Shown: one piece after another, positions 25,800 through 34,301 of the stretch
How the letters are laid out: every line of letters starts with the position of its first letter
How positions within the stretch are numbered: position 1 is the stretch's first letter
NCBI RefSeq assembly: GCF_000467125.1
Contig: NZ_BATJ01000015.1
Location: 1 to 64,000, forward strand
From: Vibrio proteolyticus NBRC 13287
GTDB taxonomy: Bacteria; Pseudomonadota; Gammaproteobacteria; Enterobacterales; Vibrionaceae
Reading direction: 5' to 3'
Length of the DNA: 64,000 nucleotides
Program-made: the position numbers and the translations under genes
The notes under the pieces: model-generated
Seen by the model: only the letters and a program-made list of their open reading frames with translations
What the model was told of the DNA's origin: nothing
The model's database searches: none

Positions 25800-26156
25800 T
25801 TATCGAAAGGAAATGGGAGGAGCGCGCGGAACTTGTCTTTCATATCGTACACTTAGAGCCAAAAAAGTGTAGCGGTCTGAAATGACATAGCTCAGTCGCG
25901 TCAGTAAAGGTGTAGTTGGAAGCTTAATTTGGTGAAAGGTTGAAAAATGACTAAACGGACACGGCTTTCCATGCTGCTGTGTCTCACGGTTGTCCTGTTC
26001 AATCTGAACCAGTTCAAAGCCATTAATCGTACACAACGTTGCCCAAACGCCTGCCTGACTCCCATGTGCATTGATGACAGGCATCAAAGTCACCAACGCC
26101 CAACTCAGAGCACTGGCAAGTAACATCGCAGTATGTTTAGAAGCAGACCGTCGCAT
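25800..26156 (-). CDS. DUF2946-like small exported protein
   Basis: A 118-residue protein starting at ATG 26156. A hydrophobic segment (TAMLLASALSWALVTLMPVINA) resembles a signal sequence. The mature part shows the DUF2946 pattern: GVWATLCTINGFELVQI, a C-P pair in HGKPCPFSH, and a C-terminal RAPP. Members occur beside copper or TonB/PepSY genes and are thought to be metal-linked. The ribosome site is weak, and a TTG start 30 bp upstream cannot be excluded. It lies about 90 bp before the PepSY gene on the same strand. Confidence 0.7.
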   Translation of the reverse strand: MRRSASKHTAMLLASALSWALVTLMPVINAHGSQAGVWATLCTINGFELVQIEQDNRETQQHGKPCPFSHFSTFHQIKLPTTPLLTRLSYVISDRYTFLALSVRYERQVPRAPPISFR

Positions 26157-26186
26157 CGCAACACCATAAAAACACGTTGTCAGCAA

Positions 26187-26698
26187 CTATATCACCATTG
26201 ATAAAAATCACATCACAAACTTATTCATTTCACTCGCACCTGCTCACAAATTCGCAACCCAGCTCACATCGAGTAATACACCACCGGGAAATGTAGAGCT
26301 TTAACTCTATTAATAAATAAAACACAAACAAAAAACATTATATTTTGGAATAAATCTCAATATTTTAATTATTTATTTTAAAACAATTAAACATTATACA
26401 TCTATCAATAAATAAACCCTTTCATCAATCAATGCCAATAAATAAAAGGCTCTCATGCACATAAATAAAATCTAATTTAACAAAACAAAATAAACCCTTA
26501 GCTAATTTAGTCAAAGTAATTATTTTTCGTGTGACTTAGTTAAAATAAATTCGTAATAATTTTAGATAATTTACCAGCACTATCGATTTAGATTATTGGT
26601 AGGTAAACGTCCATTAAATATTAATCAGTCTAATTTAAAAACAAATACTGAGTTATTAAACATCCAAAAGAAATATAACCACAAAAAAGGTAAGAGAA
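26187..26698. other. AT-rich non-coding leader upstream of the toxin-like locus
   Basis: More than 500 bp without a credible gene. It is visibly A/T-rich from about 26300, with repeated AATAAATAAA runs, and ends in a purine-rich ribosome site (AAAAAAGGTAAGAGAA) before the ATG at 26699. Such DNA is a typical H-NS target and may also encode a long 5' leader. No promoter could be singled out among the many TATAAT-like strings. Confidence 0.5.
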
Positions 26699-27937
26699 AT
26701 GAAAAAATATAATAAGACCCTATTGGTAAGTGCAATAGCATTAGGGTTAATGTCAACGTCGGGCATTGCCAACAGTTACACCTCTTCAGACAACGCAGAA
26801 ACTCATGTCAATCTGGCCATCAATCCTATTTCGTATGACACCATTCTGGGTGAAAACGGCGCTTTTATCGACTTGGATACCGATGAGTTTATTCTTAACC
26901 AACAAGAGTGGTTTCAAATCCAAGTATACGCAGAAGGTGCACTGTCATTACCGATTACTGAAACCGGTATGAAATCCGCCTTGAGCATTCCTGACGACAT
27001 CCCGTTTACGGATTTTCAGGCTTTACTGGATCAGTATGTGGAAGTACACGATAAGGCCTATTTCTGGAAGCAGGATTTGTATCCAGATATCGTGAAACTC
27101 TCTCTGACACTGGCGAACTATTCTGACATACAGAACAACCTGATTGACCCGATTAGCAATTCACTGAACGTCATTCTCAGTAAGGCCGCCCTGCAAGACG
27201 AGGCGTCAAAAGCAGAAGTCGAAAATCACCGTAAAATGGCGATTGGCTACATCACCGCGTTAAAAAACTTTTCTATGCAGTATCAACAACAAGTGACGGA
27301 TATCGAAACAGAACTGCGCGACTTTTCCGCCGCGCTGGAAACACAACAAGCACAGCTCAATACATTAGAGAGTACTCACAGTGAGTATCTGACCGATGAC
27401 GGGAGCGAACTGCAGCAACGCCTGAAAGATCTGCAAGACCGAATTAAGCAGTTGAATGCGGACTATGATCACTACACAACCGTTGCAGCCACCGCCGTCA
27501 CTTACGCCTGGTTCCCTGCTGTTGCTATCCCTATCATGGGCGTATACGGCGACAAAGCGGAAAAAGCGCGTAAGCTACGCAACTCTTTGACCGAAGAAGC
27601 GGCTGACGTCGAATCAAAACTCAACTATACGCAGAAAATTTACAACACCTATCAACGTTCAACCCAAAGCATCCAGGTCATTTCAGAGAAAATTGATCAT
27701 GCAATTCCGCACATCAATAAACTCAAACTGCACTGGCAAAAGCTGAATACCGATTTTGAGTCGCTACTGATTGCCTTGAATGCAGCAGAACAAGACGCAT
27801 CAATCCTGGAGTCCAGTGTGTTCATGGGTGCAGCAGGGGCCATCGCTAACACCACAGTAGCGGAGAAAAACTGGAAAGATATCAGCGAGAAAGCCAAAGC
27901 TTTTGCTAATAATGCGTACATCCAAGAAATAAAGTAA
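26699..27937 (+). CDS. XaxA/YaxA-like alpha-helical pore-forming toxin subunit, secreted
   Basis: A 412-residue protein with a signal peptide (LLVSAIALGLMSTSGIANS). The mature chain is almost wholly helical with long heptads (about 170-260 and 290-400). Between them lies one hydrophobic patch, TTVAATAVTYAWFPAVAIPIMGVYGDKAEKARK. This is the ClyA-superfamily plan of XaxA/YaxA/HBL toxins, where the patch inserts in membranes. The part around 100-135 (DFQALLDQYVEVHDKAYFWKQDL) also resembles XaxA. XaxA and YaxA as I recall them lack a Sec signal. In V. cholerae the ClyA-family mak genes also lie beside tdh-kbl. Toxin identity rests on pattern, not alignment. Confidence 0.7.
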   Translation: MKKYNKTLLVSAIALGLMSTSGIANSYTSSDNAETHVNLAINPISYDTILGENGAFIDLDTDEFILNQQEWFQIQVYAEGALSLPITETGMKSALSIPDDIPFTDFQALLDQYVEVHDKAYFWKQDLYPDIVKLSLTLANYSDIQNNLIDPISNSLNVILSKAALQDEASKAEVENHRKMAIGYITALKNFSMQYQQQVTDIETELRDFSAALETQQAQLNTLESTHSEYLTDDGSELQQRLKDLQDRIKQLNADYDHYTTVAATAVTYAWFPAVAIPIMGVYGDKAEKARKLRNSLTEEAADVESKLNYTQKIYNTYQRSTQSIQVISEKIDHAIPHINKLKLHWQKLNTDFESLLIALNAAEQDASILESSVFMGAAGAIANTTVAEKNWKDISEKAKAFANNAYIQEIK

Positions 27938-27956
27938 CACCTATAAATAAACTCAC

Positions 27957-27979
27957 TGCCCGGGTTTTATTTCCGGGCA
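27957..27979 (+). terminator. hairpin between the two toxin-locus genes
   Basis: TGCCCGG-GTTTTATTT-CCGGGCA, followed only by TTAATTTAT. It lies 20 bp after the first stop. It may terminate part of the transcripts or protect the upstream mRNA, so giving unequal amounts of the two products. Confidence 0.6.
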
Positions 27980-28023
27980 TTAATTTATCCTGCGTATAAA
28001 AAATAATTTTAAGGAAAATTTTT

Positions 28024-30417
28024 ATGAAATTTCTTCCTGTTTTAATTTCACTGACTCTGTCACCCTCTATTGTTTTGGCAAACGACTGGCTGGAAGTTAA
28101 TAATCTTCCTGGAAACGTAAATATTCCATCCTGGACAGAAAAAGCTTATATTAATAATTCTGTGATATCCCGAACCACATCCGACTTATACGTCAATTTC
28201 AGCGATTGGATAGCCGAACAGAATTTATATGTGACTAAACCGACTCGTGTTGTTTTGTTTGCCGATACACTAAAAATTGATGAGAACTTTAATCATCTGA
28301 TCGACAATCAGAACATTCTGATCTTCGCTCGCCGTGTCATTGGCCATGGCACAGCCAACTTTGTTTTAGGCAAAGAAGGGGCTGTTGCTTCCTTTACCAT
28401 CATTGCTGATCACGTTGAGCCGACCATTAATATTCTGGCATTTCGAAGCAACGACACCGTCAGCGTCGATAAACTCAATGACGCAGATACACTTGGCATT
28501 TCTGTGTTAACTGCCGGAGACACTTATCGCAGCGTGGACATTACCACCAACCTCAATGAATACCTGCTACAGCACACGGCCTCTCTGGTGGATATCGAGG
28601 GTCGCATCTTTGATGCTGCGAGCGCGGTGTTTGATACCAACCCTGTTGTGGCAGGTAAAATGATTGACTGGGCAGAAAGAACCCTGCGCTTGTCAGATGA
28701 TGCCCTGGAAAAAGATCCCCTACTTGCTGATTTGTATTTGCAGGCGGTTGCTTTTCAGCAGTTCATTACGCTCAGCGCGCAGTCCGACCAGTACGTGCCA
28801 CGGCTTGACCGGACTTTGTATAAAGACAAATACCGCGCTTATCTGGATGCTATGGCTGCATATCAAGCCCAGTGGGATCTGGCTTCAGACCGCCAGACTA
28901 AAATTGATGACAAGCTGGACGCCGCTCAACGAGCTCTGGACAATGTCACCGATGTCTTAAACGCGCAACAGTCTATCATTGATCAGAGCGACAAAAACGT
29001 CAGCAAGCTTCATGAGAGCCTCAGTGCACTTGAAAAGCGCTACAATACACAAGAGCTGACGGCGCTGAGCGCACGAAGCAATTATGTTTATGGTGTTGAA
29101 GTGTGGAAAACGCAGCAGGAGCTAAACGCGGCCCTGCAGATTTTTCAGGCCATTGCCGAGCTCGGCAGCGCCATCAGCGGCGTGTTTACTGGCAACCTTG
29201 GGGCCGTTAACGACCTCACTGAGCAGCTATCCCAAACACCTGAAACCTTGTCTAAGGCCAAGAATCTGGTCACAAACATCAAGAACGTCACCGGCATTAT
29301 TGACAACATCAGTAAATCCATCGGTGGAATCGCCAAGCTGACCAATGAAGCCAAAGGCAGTATCAAAATTCAAAAAATCGCCGGAGCCCTGGACACGTTT
29401 AATTTTGCGCTGCCAACGATTGAAGAGAGTAACCTTGCCTGGGATCTGATGCTGGCAGAAGTGCGCAGCAACCTGCGCTTTGCCGACAGTTTGGGTATCA
29501 GAGGCGCGCGACAATATCTATTGGAACTGGAGAAGCAGGTATTATTGGGGAAAGGCATCAACACCGCCCAACTCAATCTGGCTCACGAACAGGCGAAAAT
29601 GCTGGATATGCTGTTAACCCAGGAAGTATCTCAAAATCAGCAAGCTCGATTGCAACAAGCTATCACGGATTACCAACAAGAATCCGGCCAGTTTGATACC
29701 ATCGAGAAAGAGCTGTCACGGATGCTGACTCACTTCAAACGCCCCATGTTCATTGCACTGGCCAATTACAAGCAAGCGTATAAGTACTGGGCATTAAAAG
29801 AAAGCAGCCTCAAACCATCACTCAACAAAAGTGCGTTGGATTATCAAAGTGATCTGGCTACGATTGAATCTGAATATCTCAACGCACTTGAGCGGTTTGA
29901 CCCTGCGCCACAAGACAGCCTGGCAGTCACAGATTTTATCATCGATGATCAGACGCAGTTACAGAGCCTGGCCGAACATGGTGAATTGAATGTGCAACTC
30001 GCGTTGGATAATGAAAAATTCTGTCGCTACGACCGCGTTCGCCTGTCGACTTTGCGTGTTTACCTGGAAGGCGAATCGTTGCCTTACGGTCAGGAATTCA
30101 ACCTCAAGCTATCCAACTCAGGCAACTATCAGGATCGCTTCAAAGACCAGCAATTTGCGTTCAGTTCAACACCACTTAACCGTTCGTTCGATTATCGCCT
30201 GGATGACGCTCAACATAACCAGACCAGTATTATTCTCGACGGCGCGGTGGCGAATAAACTGGCGTACGCGTATTTTGAACCGACCCCATTCACGACGTGG
30301 AATGTCAAAGTGGCGGATTTCGGCCAGGCCGATACTCAATATCTGCAAAACGTAGAACGAGTTCGCTTTGAATTTCTGGGCAGCGGTATTCCCGGAGAGC
30401 GCAACTGCAATCAATAA
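28024..30417 (+). CDS. large secreted helical protein, probable toxin partner
   Basis: A 797-residue protein with a signal peptide (MKFLPVLISLTLSPSIVLA, cut before NDWLEV). Residues about 25-170 are rich in short beta-like strands. About 180-620 are helical with strong coiled-coil segments (DDKLDAAQRALDNVTDVLNAQQSII) and one hydrophobic stretch (IFQAIAELGSAISGVFTGNLGAV). The C-terminal 170 residues look beta-rich (RLSTLRVYLEGESLPYG...RVRFEFLGSGIPG) and end with a Cys. It follows the XaxA-like gene at 86 bp with a good ribosome site (TAAGGAAAA). It is far longer than XaxB. No family was recognised; partner function is inferred from context. Confidence 0.6.
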   Translation: MKFLPVLISLTLSPSIVLANDWLEVNNLPGNVNIPSWTEKAYINNSVISRTTSDLYVNFSDWIAEQNLYVTKPTRVVLFADTLKIDENFNHLIDNQNILIFARRVIGHGTANFVLGKEGAVASFTIIADHVEPTINILAFRSNDTVSVDKLNDADTLGISVLTAGDTYRSVDITTNLNEYLLQHTASLVDIEGRIFDAASAVFDTNPVVAGKMIDWAERTLRLSDDALEKDPLLADLYLQAVAFQQFITLSAQSDQYVPRLDRTLYKDKYRAYLDAMAAYQAQWDLASDRQTKIDDKLDAAQRALDNVTDVLNAQQSIIDQSDKNVSKLHESLSALEKRYNTQELTALSARSNYVYGVEVWKTQQELNAALQIFQAIAELGSAISGVFTGNLGAVNDLTEQLSQTPETLSKAKNLVTNIKNVTGIIDNISKSIGGIAKLTNEAKGSIKIQKIAGALDTFNFALPTIEESNLAWDLMLAEVRSNLRFADSLGIRGARQYLLELEKQVLLGKGINTAQLNLAHEQAKMLDMLLTQEVSQNQQARLQQAITDYQQESGQFDTIEKELSRMLTHFKRPMFIALANYKQAYKYWALKESSLKPSLNKSALDYQSDLATIESEYLNALERFDPAPQDSLAVTDFIIDDQTQLQSLAEHGELNVQLALDNEKFCRYDRVRLSTLRVYLEGESLPYGQEFNLKLSNSGNYQDRFKDQQFAFSSTPLNRSFDYRLDDAQHNQTSIILDGAVANKLAYAYFEPTPFTTWNVKVADFGQADTQYLQNVERVRFEFLGSGIPGERNCNQ

Positions 30418-30424
30418 CCACTCG

Positions 30425-30450
30425 AGGCTTCCCATCCGGGGGAGCCTTTT
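30425..30450 (+). terminator. intrinsic terminator of the toxin-like locus
   Basis: AGGCTTCCC-ATCC-GGGGGAGCCT followed by TTTT, 8 bp after the stop at 30417. Confidence 0.9.
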
Positions 30451-30501
30451 CTCCTTACCTTCTGTGACCCTATTCACGCTTTATTACTGACAATTCTATT
30501 T

Positions 30502-30518
30502 CTAGGAAATATTCCTAG
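30502..30518. promoter_or_regulatory. palindrome upstream of uhpT, candidate UhpA operator
   Basis: CTAGGAA-ATA-TTCCTAG is a perfect 7+7 inverted repeat, 126 bp before the uhpT ATG, in the only sizeable gap of the uhp cluster. UhpA activates uhpT in E. coli from sites upstream of the promoter. Assignment to UhpA is inference. Confidence 0.4.
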
Positions 30519-30643
30519 TTTTTCTAAGTCTCGCTCTCAGGTCATGCATTTCTCTCAGGCTTACACTTCTCTCCAGCGTAAACACATTTTAATTTGCCGG
30601 CCCTTTCCAGCCCGGCGACAACTTCTGAGTCTGAGGATTCCGC

Positions 30644-32038
30644 ATGTTTAAACTACTCGAACAGGTCCGTAAACCGACCTTAGATCTGCCGGTGGAGATC
30701 CGCCGCAAAATGTGGTTCAAGCCATTTATCCAGTCTTACCTGGTGGTGTTTATCGGTTACATGACGATGTACCTGATTCGCAAAAACTTCAACGTCGCCC
30801 AAAACGACATGATCTCCACCTATGGCCTGTCGATGACAGAACTGGGTTTGATCGGTCTTGGATTCTCGATCACATACGGGATCGGTAAAACCGTTGTCTC
30901 TTATTACGCCGATGGCAAAAACACCAAACAGTTCCTGCCGTTTATGCTGATTTTGTCGGGTCTAGCTATGCTCGGTTTCAGTTTCAGCATGGGCGGTGGC
31001 AGCGCCAGTCTGTTTCTGATGGTGGCATTCTACGCGCTAAGCGGTTTCTTTCAGAGTACCGGTGGCCCATCAAGCTATTCAACCATCACCAAATGGACGC
31101 CGCGCAACAAGCGTGGTTCGTACCTCGGGCTATGGAACATGTCGCACAACGTTGGTGGCGCGGGGGCTGCAGGTGTGGCGCTGTTTGGTGCCAACGTCCT
31201 GTTTGATGGTCATGTTATCGGTATGTTTATCTTCCCGTCGATCATTGCGCTTATCGTCGGCTTTGTCGGACTGCGTTTTGGCAGCGACTCACCTGAGGCT
31301 TATGGCCTGGGCAAGGTTGAAGAGCTGTTTGATGAGCCGGTGAGCGAGGAAGACACTACAGCCGAAGAGAAACAGATGACCAAACGTGAGATCTTTGTTG
31401 AATACGTGCTAAAAAACAAAGTGATCTGGCTATTGTGTTTCGCCAACATCTTCCTGTACATCGTTCGTATCGGTATCGATCAATGGTCTACAGTTTATGC
31501 CTATCAAGAATTGGGCTTATCTAAAGAAACCGCCATCTCCGGCTTTACCTTGTTTGAAGTTGGTGCACTGGTTGGCACACTGATGTGGGGCTACCTGTCA
31601 GATCTTGCCAATGGCCGTCGCGCCTTGGTTGCTTGTGTTTCACTGGGGCTGATCATCGTATCACTGGAATTCTACCAGCACGCCGCTAATGAGTTTATGT
31701 ATCTGGCTTCTCTGTTCGTACTCGGCTTCCTGGTGTTTGGTCCACAACTTCTGATCGGTGTGGCTGCGGTTGGTTTCGTGCCGAAAAAAGCCATTAGTGT
31801 GGCGGATGGCATCAAAGGAACGTTCGCTTACCTGATTGGCGACAGCTTCGCTAAGCTGGGCCTCGGTATGATCGCTGACGGTACACCAATCTTCGGTCTA
31901 ACCGGTTGGAAAGGCACGTTCGCTGCGCTGGATACATCCGCGATGATCTGTATTGTTCTGCTGGCATTCGTTGCCATTGCCGAAGAGAAAAAGATCCGCC
32001 GTGCGAAGAAGCTAGAGTTGGCTGAACGTCAGGCTTAA
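30644..32038 (+). CDS. uhpT: hexose-6-phosphate:phosphate antiporter
   Basis: A 464-residue major facilitator with 12 helices that exchanges hexose phosphates for inorganic phosphate. It is nearly collinear with E. coli Uhp[96 protein letters not shown]. The two essential arginines of the family are retained in LIRKNF and IVRIGIDQ. It is placed in front of its regulators, unlike E. coli where uhpT follows uhpABC. This transporter also imports fosfomycin in species that have it. Confidence 0.97.
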   Translation: MFKLLEQVRKPTLDLPVEIRRKMWFKPFIQSYLVVFIGYMTMYLIRKNFNVAQNDMISTYGLSMTELGLIGLGFSITYGIGKTVVSYYADGKNTKQFLPFMLILSGLAMLGFSFSMGGGSASLFLMVAFYALSGFFQSTGGPSSYSTITKWTPRNKRGSYLGLWNMSHNVGGAGAAGVALFGANVLFDGHVIGMFIFPSIIALIVGFVGLRFGSDSPEAYGLGKVEELFDEPVSEEDTTAEEKQMTKREIFVEYVLKNKVIWLLCFANIFLYIVRIGIDQWSTVYAYQELGLSKETAISGFTLFEVGALVGTLMWGYLSDLANGRRALVACVSLGLIIVSLEFYQHAANEFMYLASLFVLGFLVFGPQLLIGVAAVGFVPKKAISVADGIKGTFAYLIGDSFAKLGLGMIADGTPIFGLTGWKGTFAALDTSAMICIVLLAFVAIAEEKKIRRAKKLELAERQA

Positions 32039-32058
32039 TCGCTCACCTTTCCCCAATG

Positions 32059-32094
32059 GCACGTCATCTGTTACTCAGTTGGCGTGCTTTTTTT
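32059..32094 (+). terminator. intrinsic terminator after uhpT
   Basis: GCACGTCA / TGGCGTGC (one G-T pair), a long loop, then seven T's. It separates uhpT from uhpABC, which then need their own promoter in the short gap to 32188. Confidence 0.8.
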
Positions 32095-32187
32095 ATTTTC
32101 TGACCCATTTTATTGATCAATTCGGTTGCGTAATCGCCATCCCGGCGCTAAGTTATGCCGCTTTCTTGTCCAGTTTGAATCTCACTT

Positions 32188-32793
32188 ATGATTAATGTCG
32201 CGCTTGTAGATGATCACATTGTCGTCCGGTCCGGTTTTGCCCAGTTACTCGGACTGGAAACGGATATTCACATTGTGGGTGAATTCGGCTCGGTTGCGGA
32301 AGCGCGACGGGGTTTACCCGGCTCTGGCGCCAACGTCTGTATTCTCGACATCTCAATGCCAGACGAGAGCGGGCTCGCTTTGCTGCAGGAGCTGCCATCC
32401 GGCATCGCTTGCGTGATGCTCAGCGTGCATGACTCACCAGCCATGGTTGAAAAAGCGTTGGAAGCTGGTGCACTGGGCTACCTGAGTAAACGTTGTAGTC
32501 CGGATGAGCTTATCCAGGCGGTACGCACCAGCGCCAGCGGCGGCTGCTACCTGACGCCGGATATTGCCCTGAAGCTGGCAACCCCAAAAAGCCGCCCTTC
32601 ACTGGCGCAATTGACCAAACGAGAGCGTCAGGTCTGCGAAATGCTGGCATCCGGCCTGGAAGTCAAAGCCGTGGCCGCAGAACTGGGGCTAAGCCATAAA
32701 ACCGTCCATGTACATCGGGCAAATGCGATGGATAAGCTAGGGGTAAAAAATAATGTCTCTCTGGCGAAACTGTTTCAGGACACCTCCTTGTAA
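32188..32793 (+). CDS. uhpA: response regulator UhpA (NarL family)
   Basis: A 201-residue regulator. The receiver domain has Asp8/Asp9 and acceptor Asp54 ([15 protein letters not shown]) and Lys in YLSKRC. The LuxR-type HTH is at about 137-195 ([45 protein letters not shown]). It should activate uhpT when phosphorylated by UhpB. The stop overlaps the uhpB start (TAATG). Confidence 0.95.
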   Translation: MINVALVDDHIVVRSGFAQLLGLETDIHIVGEFGSVAEARRGLPGSGANVCILDISMPDESGLALLQELPSGIACVMLSVHDSPAMVEKALEAGALGYLSKRCSPDELIQAVRTSASGGCYLTPDIALKLATPKSRPSLAQLTKRERQVCEMLASGLEVKAVAAELGLSHKTVHVHRANAMDKLGVKNNVSLAKLFQDTSL

Positions 32794-34301
32794 TGCGCCG
32801 TTTCCTGCTCACATCCCTAAGTGGCTGGTTGCTGATCAGTTGCAGTTGGTTCTGTTTGTGGGTGATCTCATACTACTTCGTTAACGATCCAGAGCTGGCA
32901 ATTCTGTTCTTCCCATTTGCGCTACGACTCGGGATTACTCTGCATACCAGTCCACGCTTTTGGGCCTGCTCCTACATTGCCGAATGGCTGCTCACCATCG
33001 CTTTGGCGATGTTGCTTGAGCAACCGCAATGGTTAACTATTCTGGGCGCCAGTCTGCTCAGCATTCCGGTGACCTGGCTGACCAAACGCTACTATTTTGG
33101 TACTCAGTGGCGACGCTTAGTCGTCATGTCCACAGTGATCCTGTCGACCGCGTTTATCAATGTACTGGCAGTGAGTTCGCACGTCTCATCGATCTACATG
33201 GTCTGGCTGGTCAGCATTACCGGTGGCTTAATGCTGGTGCCGAGTTGTTATCTGATCTGGAATTACCTGTTCCAGAGTACCTGGATCCCGCTCACCTCAA
33301 ATCTTATCTCTCGACCGATCCAATTTCAGATCCGGCCAGTAGTGCTGTTTTCTCTGCTGTTTTCGGCCAGTATCGCATTGCAAATCGGTTTGCCTGACGA
33401 ACTGCGCCGTTTTGCGCCGTTTTGCCTGGCAATTCCGATCATTCTGCTCGCGGTTCGTTATGGCTGGCAAGGCGCCCTACTCGGCACGCTGCTCAATAGT
33501 ATCGCGCTGATCGCCGCGCGCAGTGGCGTATCTCAACTGGAAATCACGGATCTTCTCTTGTCTCTATCTGCCCAAACTCTGACGGGAATTTTGCTCGGTA
33601 TGACGGTGCAACGCCAGCGAGATTTAAACCAGCAACTGCGTAACGAGCTATCACGCAATCAGAGCCTGTCACGGCAGCTAGTAAAGGCGGAAGAATCCGT
33701 ACGTAAAGAAGTGGCGCGTGAACTGCATGACGAAATCGGTCAGAACATTACTGCGATCCGCACTCAAGCAAGTATCATCAAACGTGTTGAAACCAATCAG
33801 ATGGGCGTCAATTGCGCGGATACGATTGAGTCGTTGTCATTGAATGTTTATGACACCACCAAAGGCCTGCTCACCCGTTTGCGCCCAAAAACGCTGGATG
33901 ACCTCAACCTGGTCGAAGCCATAGAGCAACTGGTCCGAGAAATGGAGTTTGAGCACATAGGCACAGATGTGACCATAGAGTGGCAAGGAGAATCAGACTC
34001 CCTGAATGATGCCACCAGCGTCACCCTCTATCGGCTGTGCCAGGAAGCGCTGAATAATGCCCAGAAGTACGCTCATGCCAGTCACATTCGCATTATGGTT
34101 TGTCTGAGCGAGCTGGTTGTCCTCGATATCAAGGACAATGGTATCGGATTTAAACCTCAGGATTCAATGAAAGGTCTCGGCTTAAGGGGTATGCAAGAAC
34201 GAGTTCAGGCTCTTGGTGGCCAGTTTAGTCTTGTCAGCCATACCACAGAAAGTGCACAACCCAATGGCACACATATTCGTGTGCAAATACCAAGAATATG
34301 A
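32793..34301 (+). CDS. uhpB: sensor histidine kinase UhpB
   Basis: A 502-residue membrane kinase. Eight or so hydrophobic segments in the first 280 residues form a MASE1-like sensor. The HisKA_3 motif is RELHDEIGQNITAIRTQ, the HATPase has SVTLYRLCQEALNNAQKYAHA, DNGIGF and GLGLRGMQERVQALGG. This is the NarX/UhpB class. It works with UhpC, which senses external glucose-6-phosphate, and phosphorylates UhpA. Translationally coupled to uhpA and uhpC. Confidence 0.95.
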   Translation: MRRFLLTSLSGWLLISCSWFCLWVISYYFVNDPELAILFFPFALRLGITLHTSPRFWACSYIAEWLLTIALAMLLEQPQWLTILGASLLSIPVTWLTKRYYFGTQWRRLVVMSTVILSTAFINVLAVSSHVSSIYMVWLVSITGGLMLVPSCYLIWNYLFQSTWIPLTSNLISRPIQFQIRPVVLFSLLFSASIALQIGLPDELRRFAPFCLAIPIILLAVRYGWQGALLGTLLNSIALIAARSGVSQLEITDLLLSLSAQTLTGILLGMTVQRQRDLNQQLRNELSRNQSLSRQLVKAEESVRKEVARELHDEIGQNITAIRTQASIIKRVETNQMGVNCADTIESLSLNVYDTTKGLLTRLRPKTLDDLNLVEAIEQLVREMEFEHIGTDVTIEWQGESDSLNDATSVTLYRLCQEALNNAQKYAHASHIRIMVCLSELVVLDIKDNGIGFKPQDSMKGLGLRGMQERVQALGGQFSLVSHTTESAQPNGTHIRVQIPRI

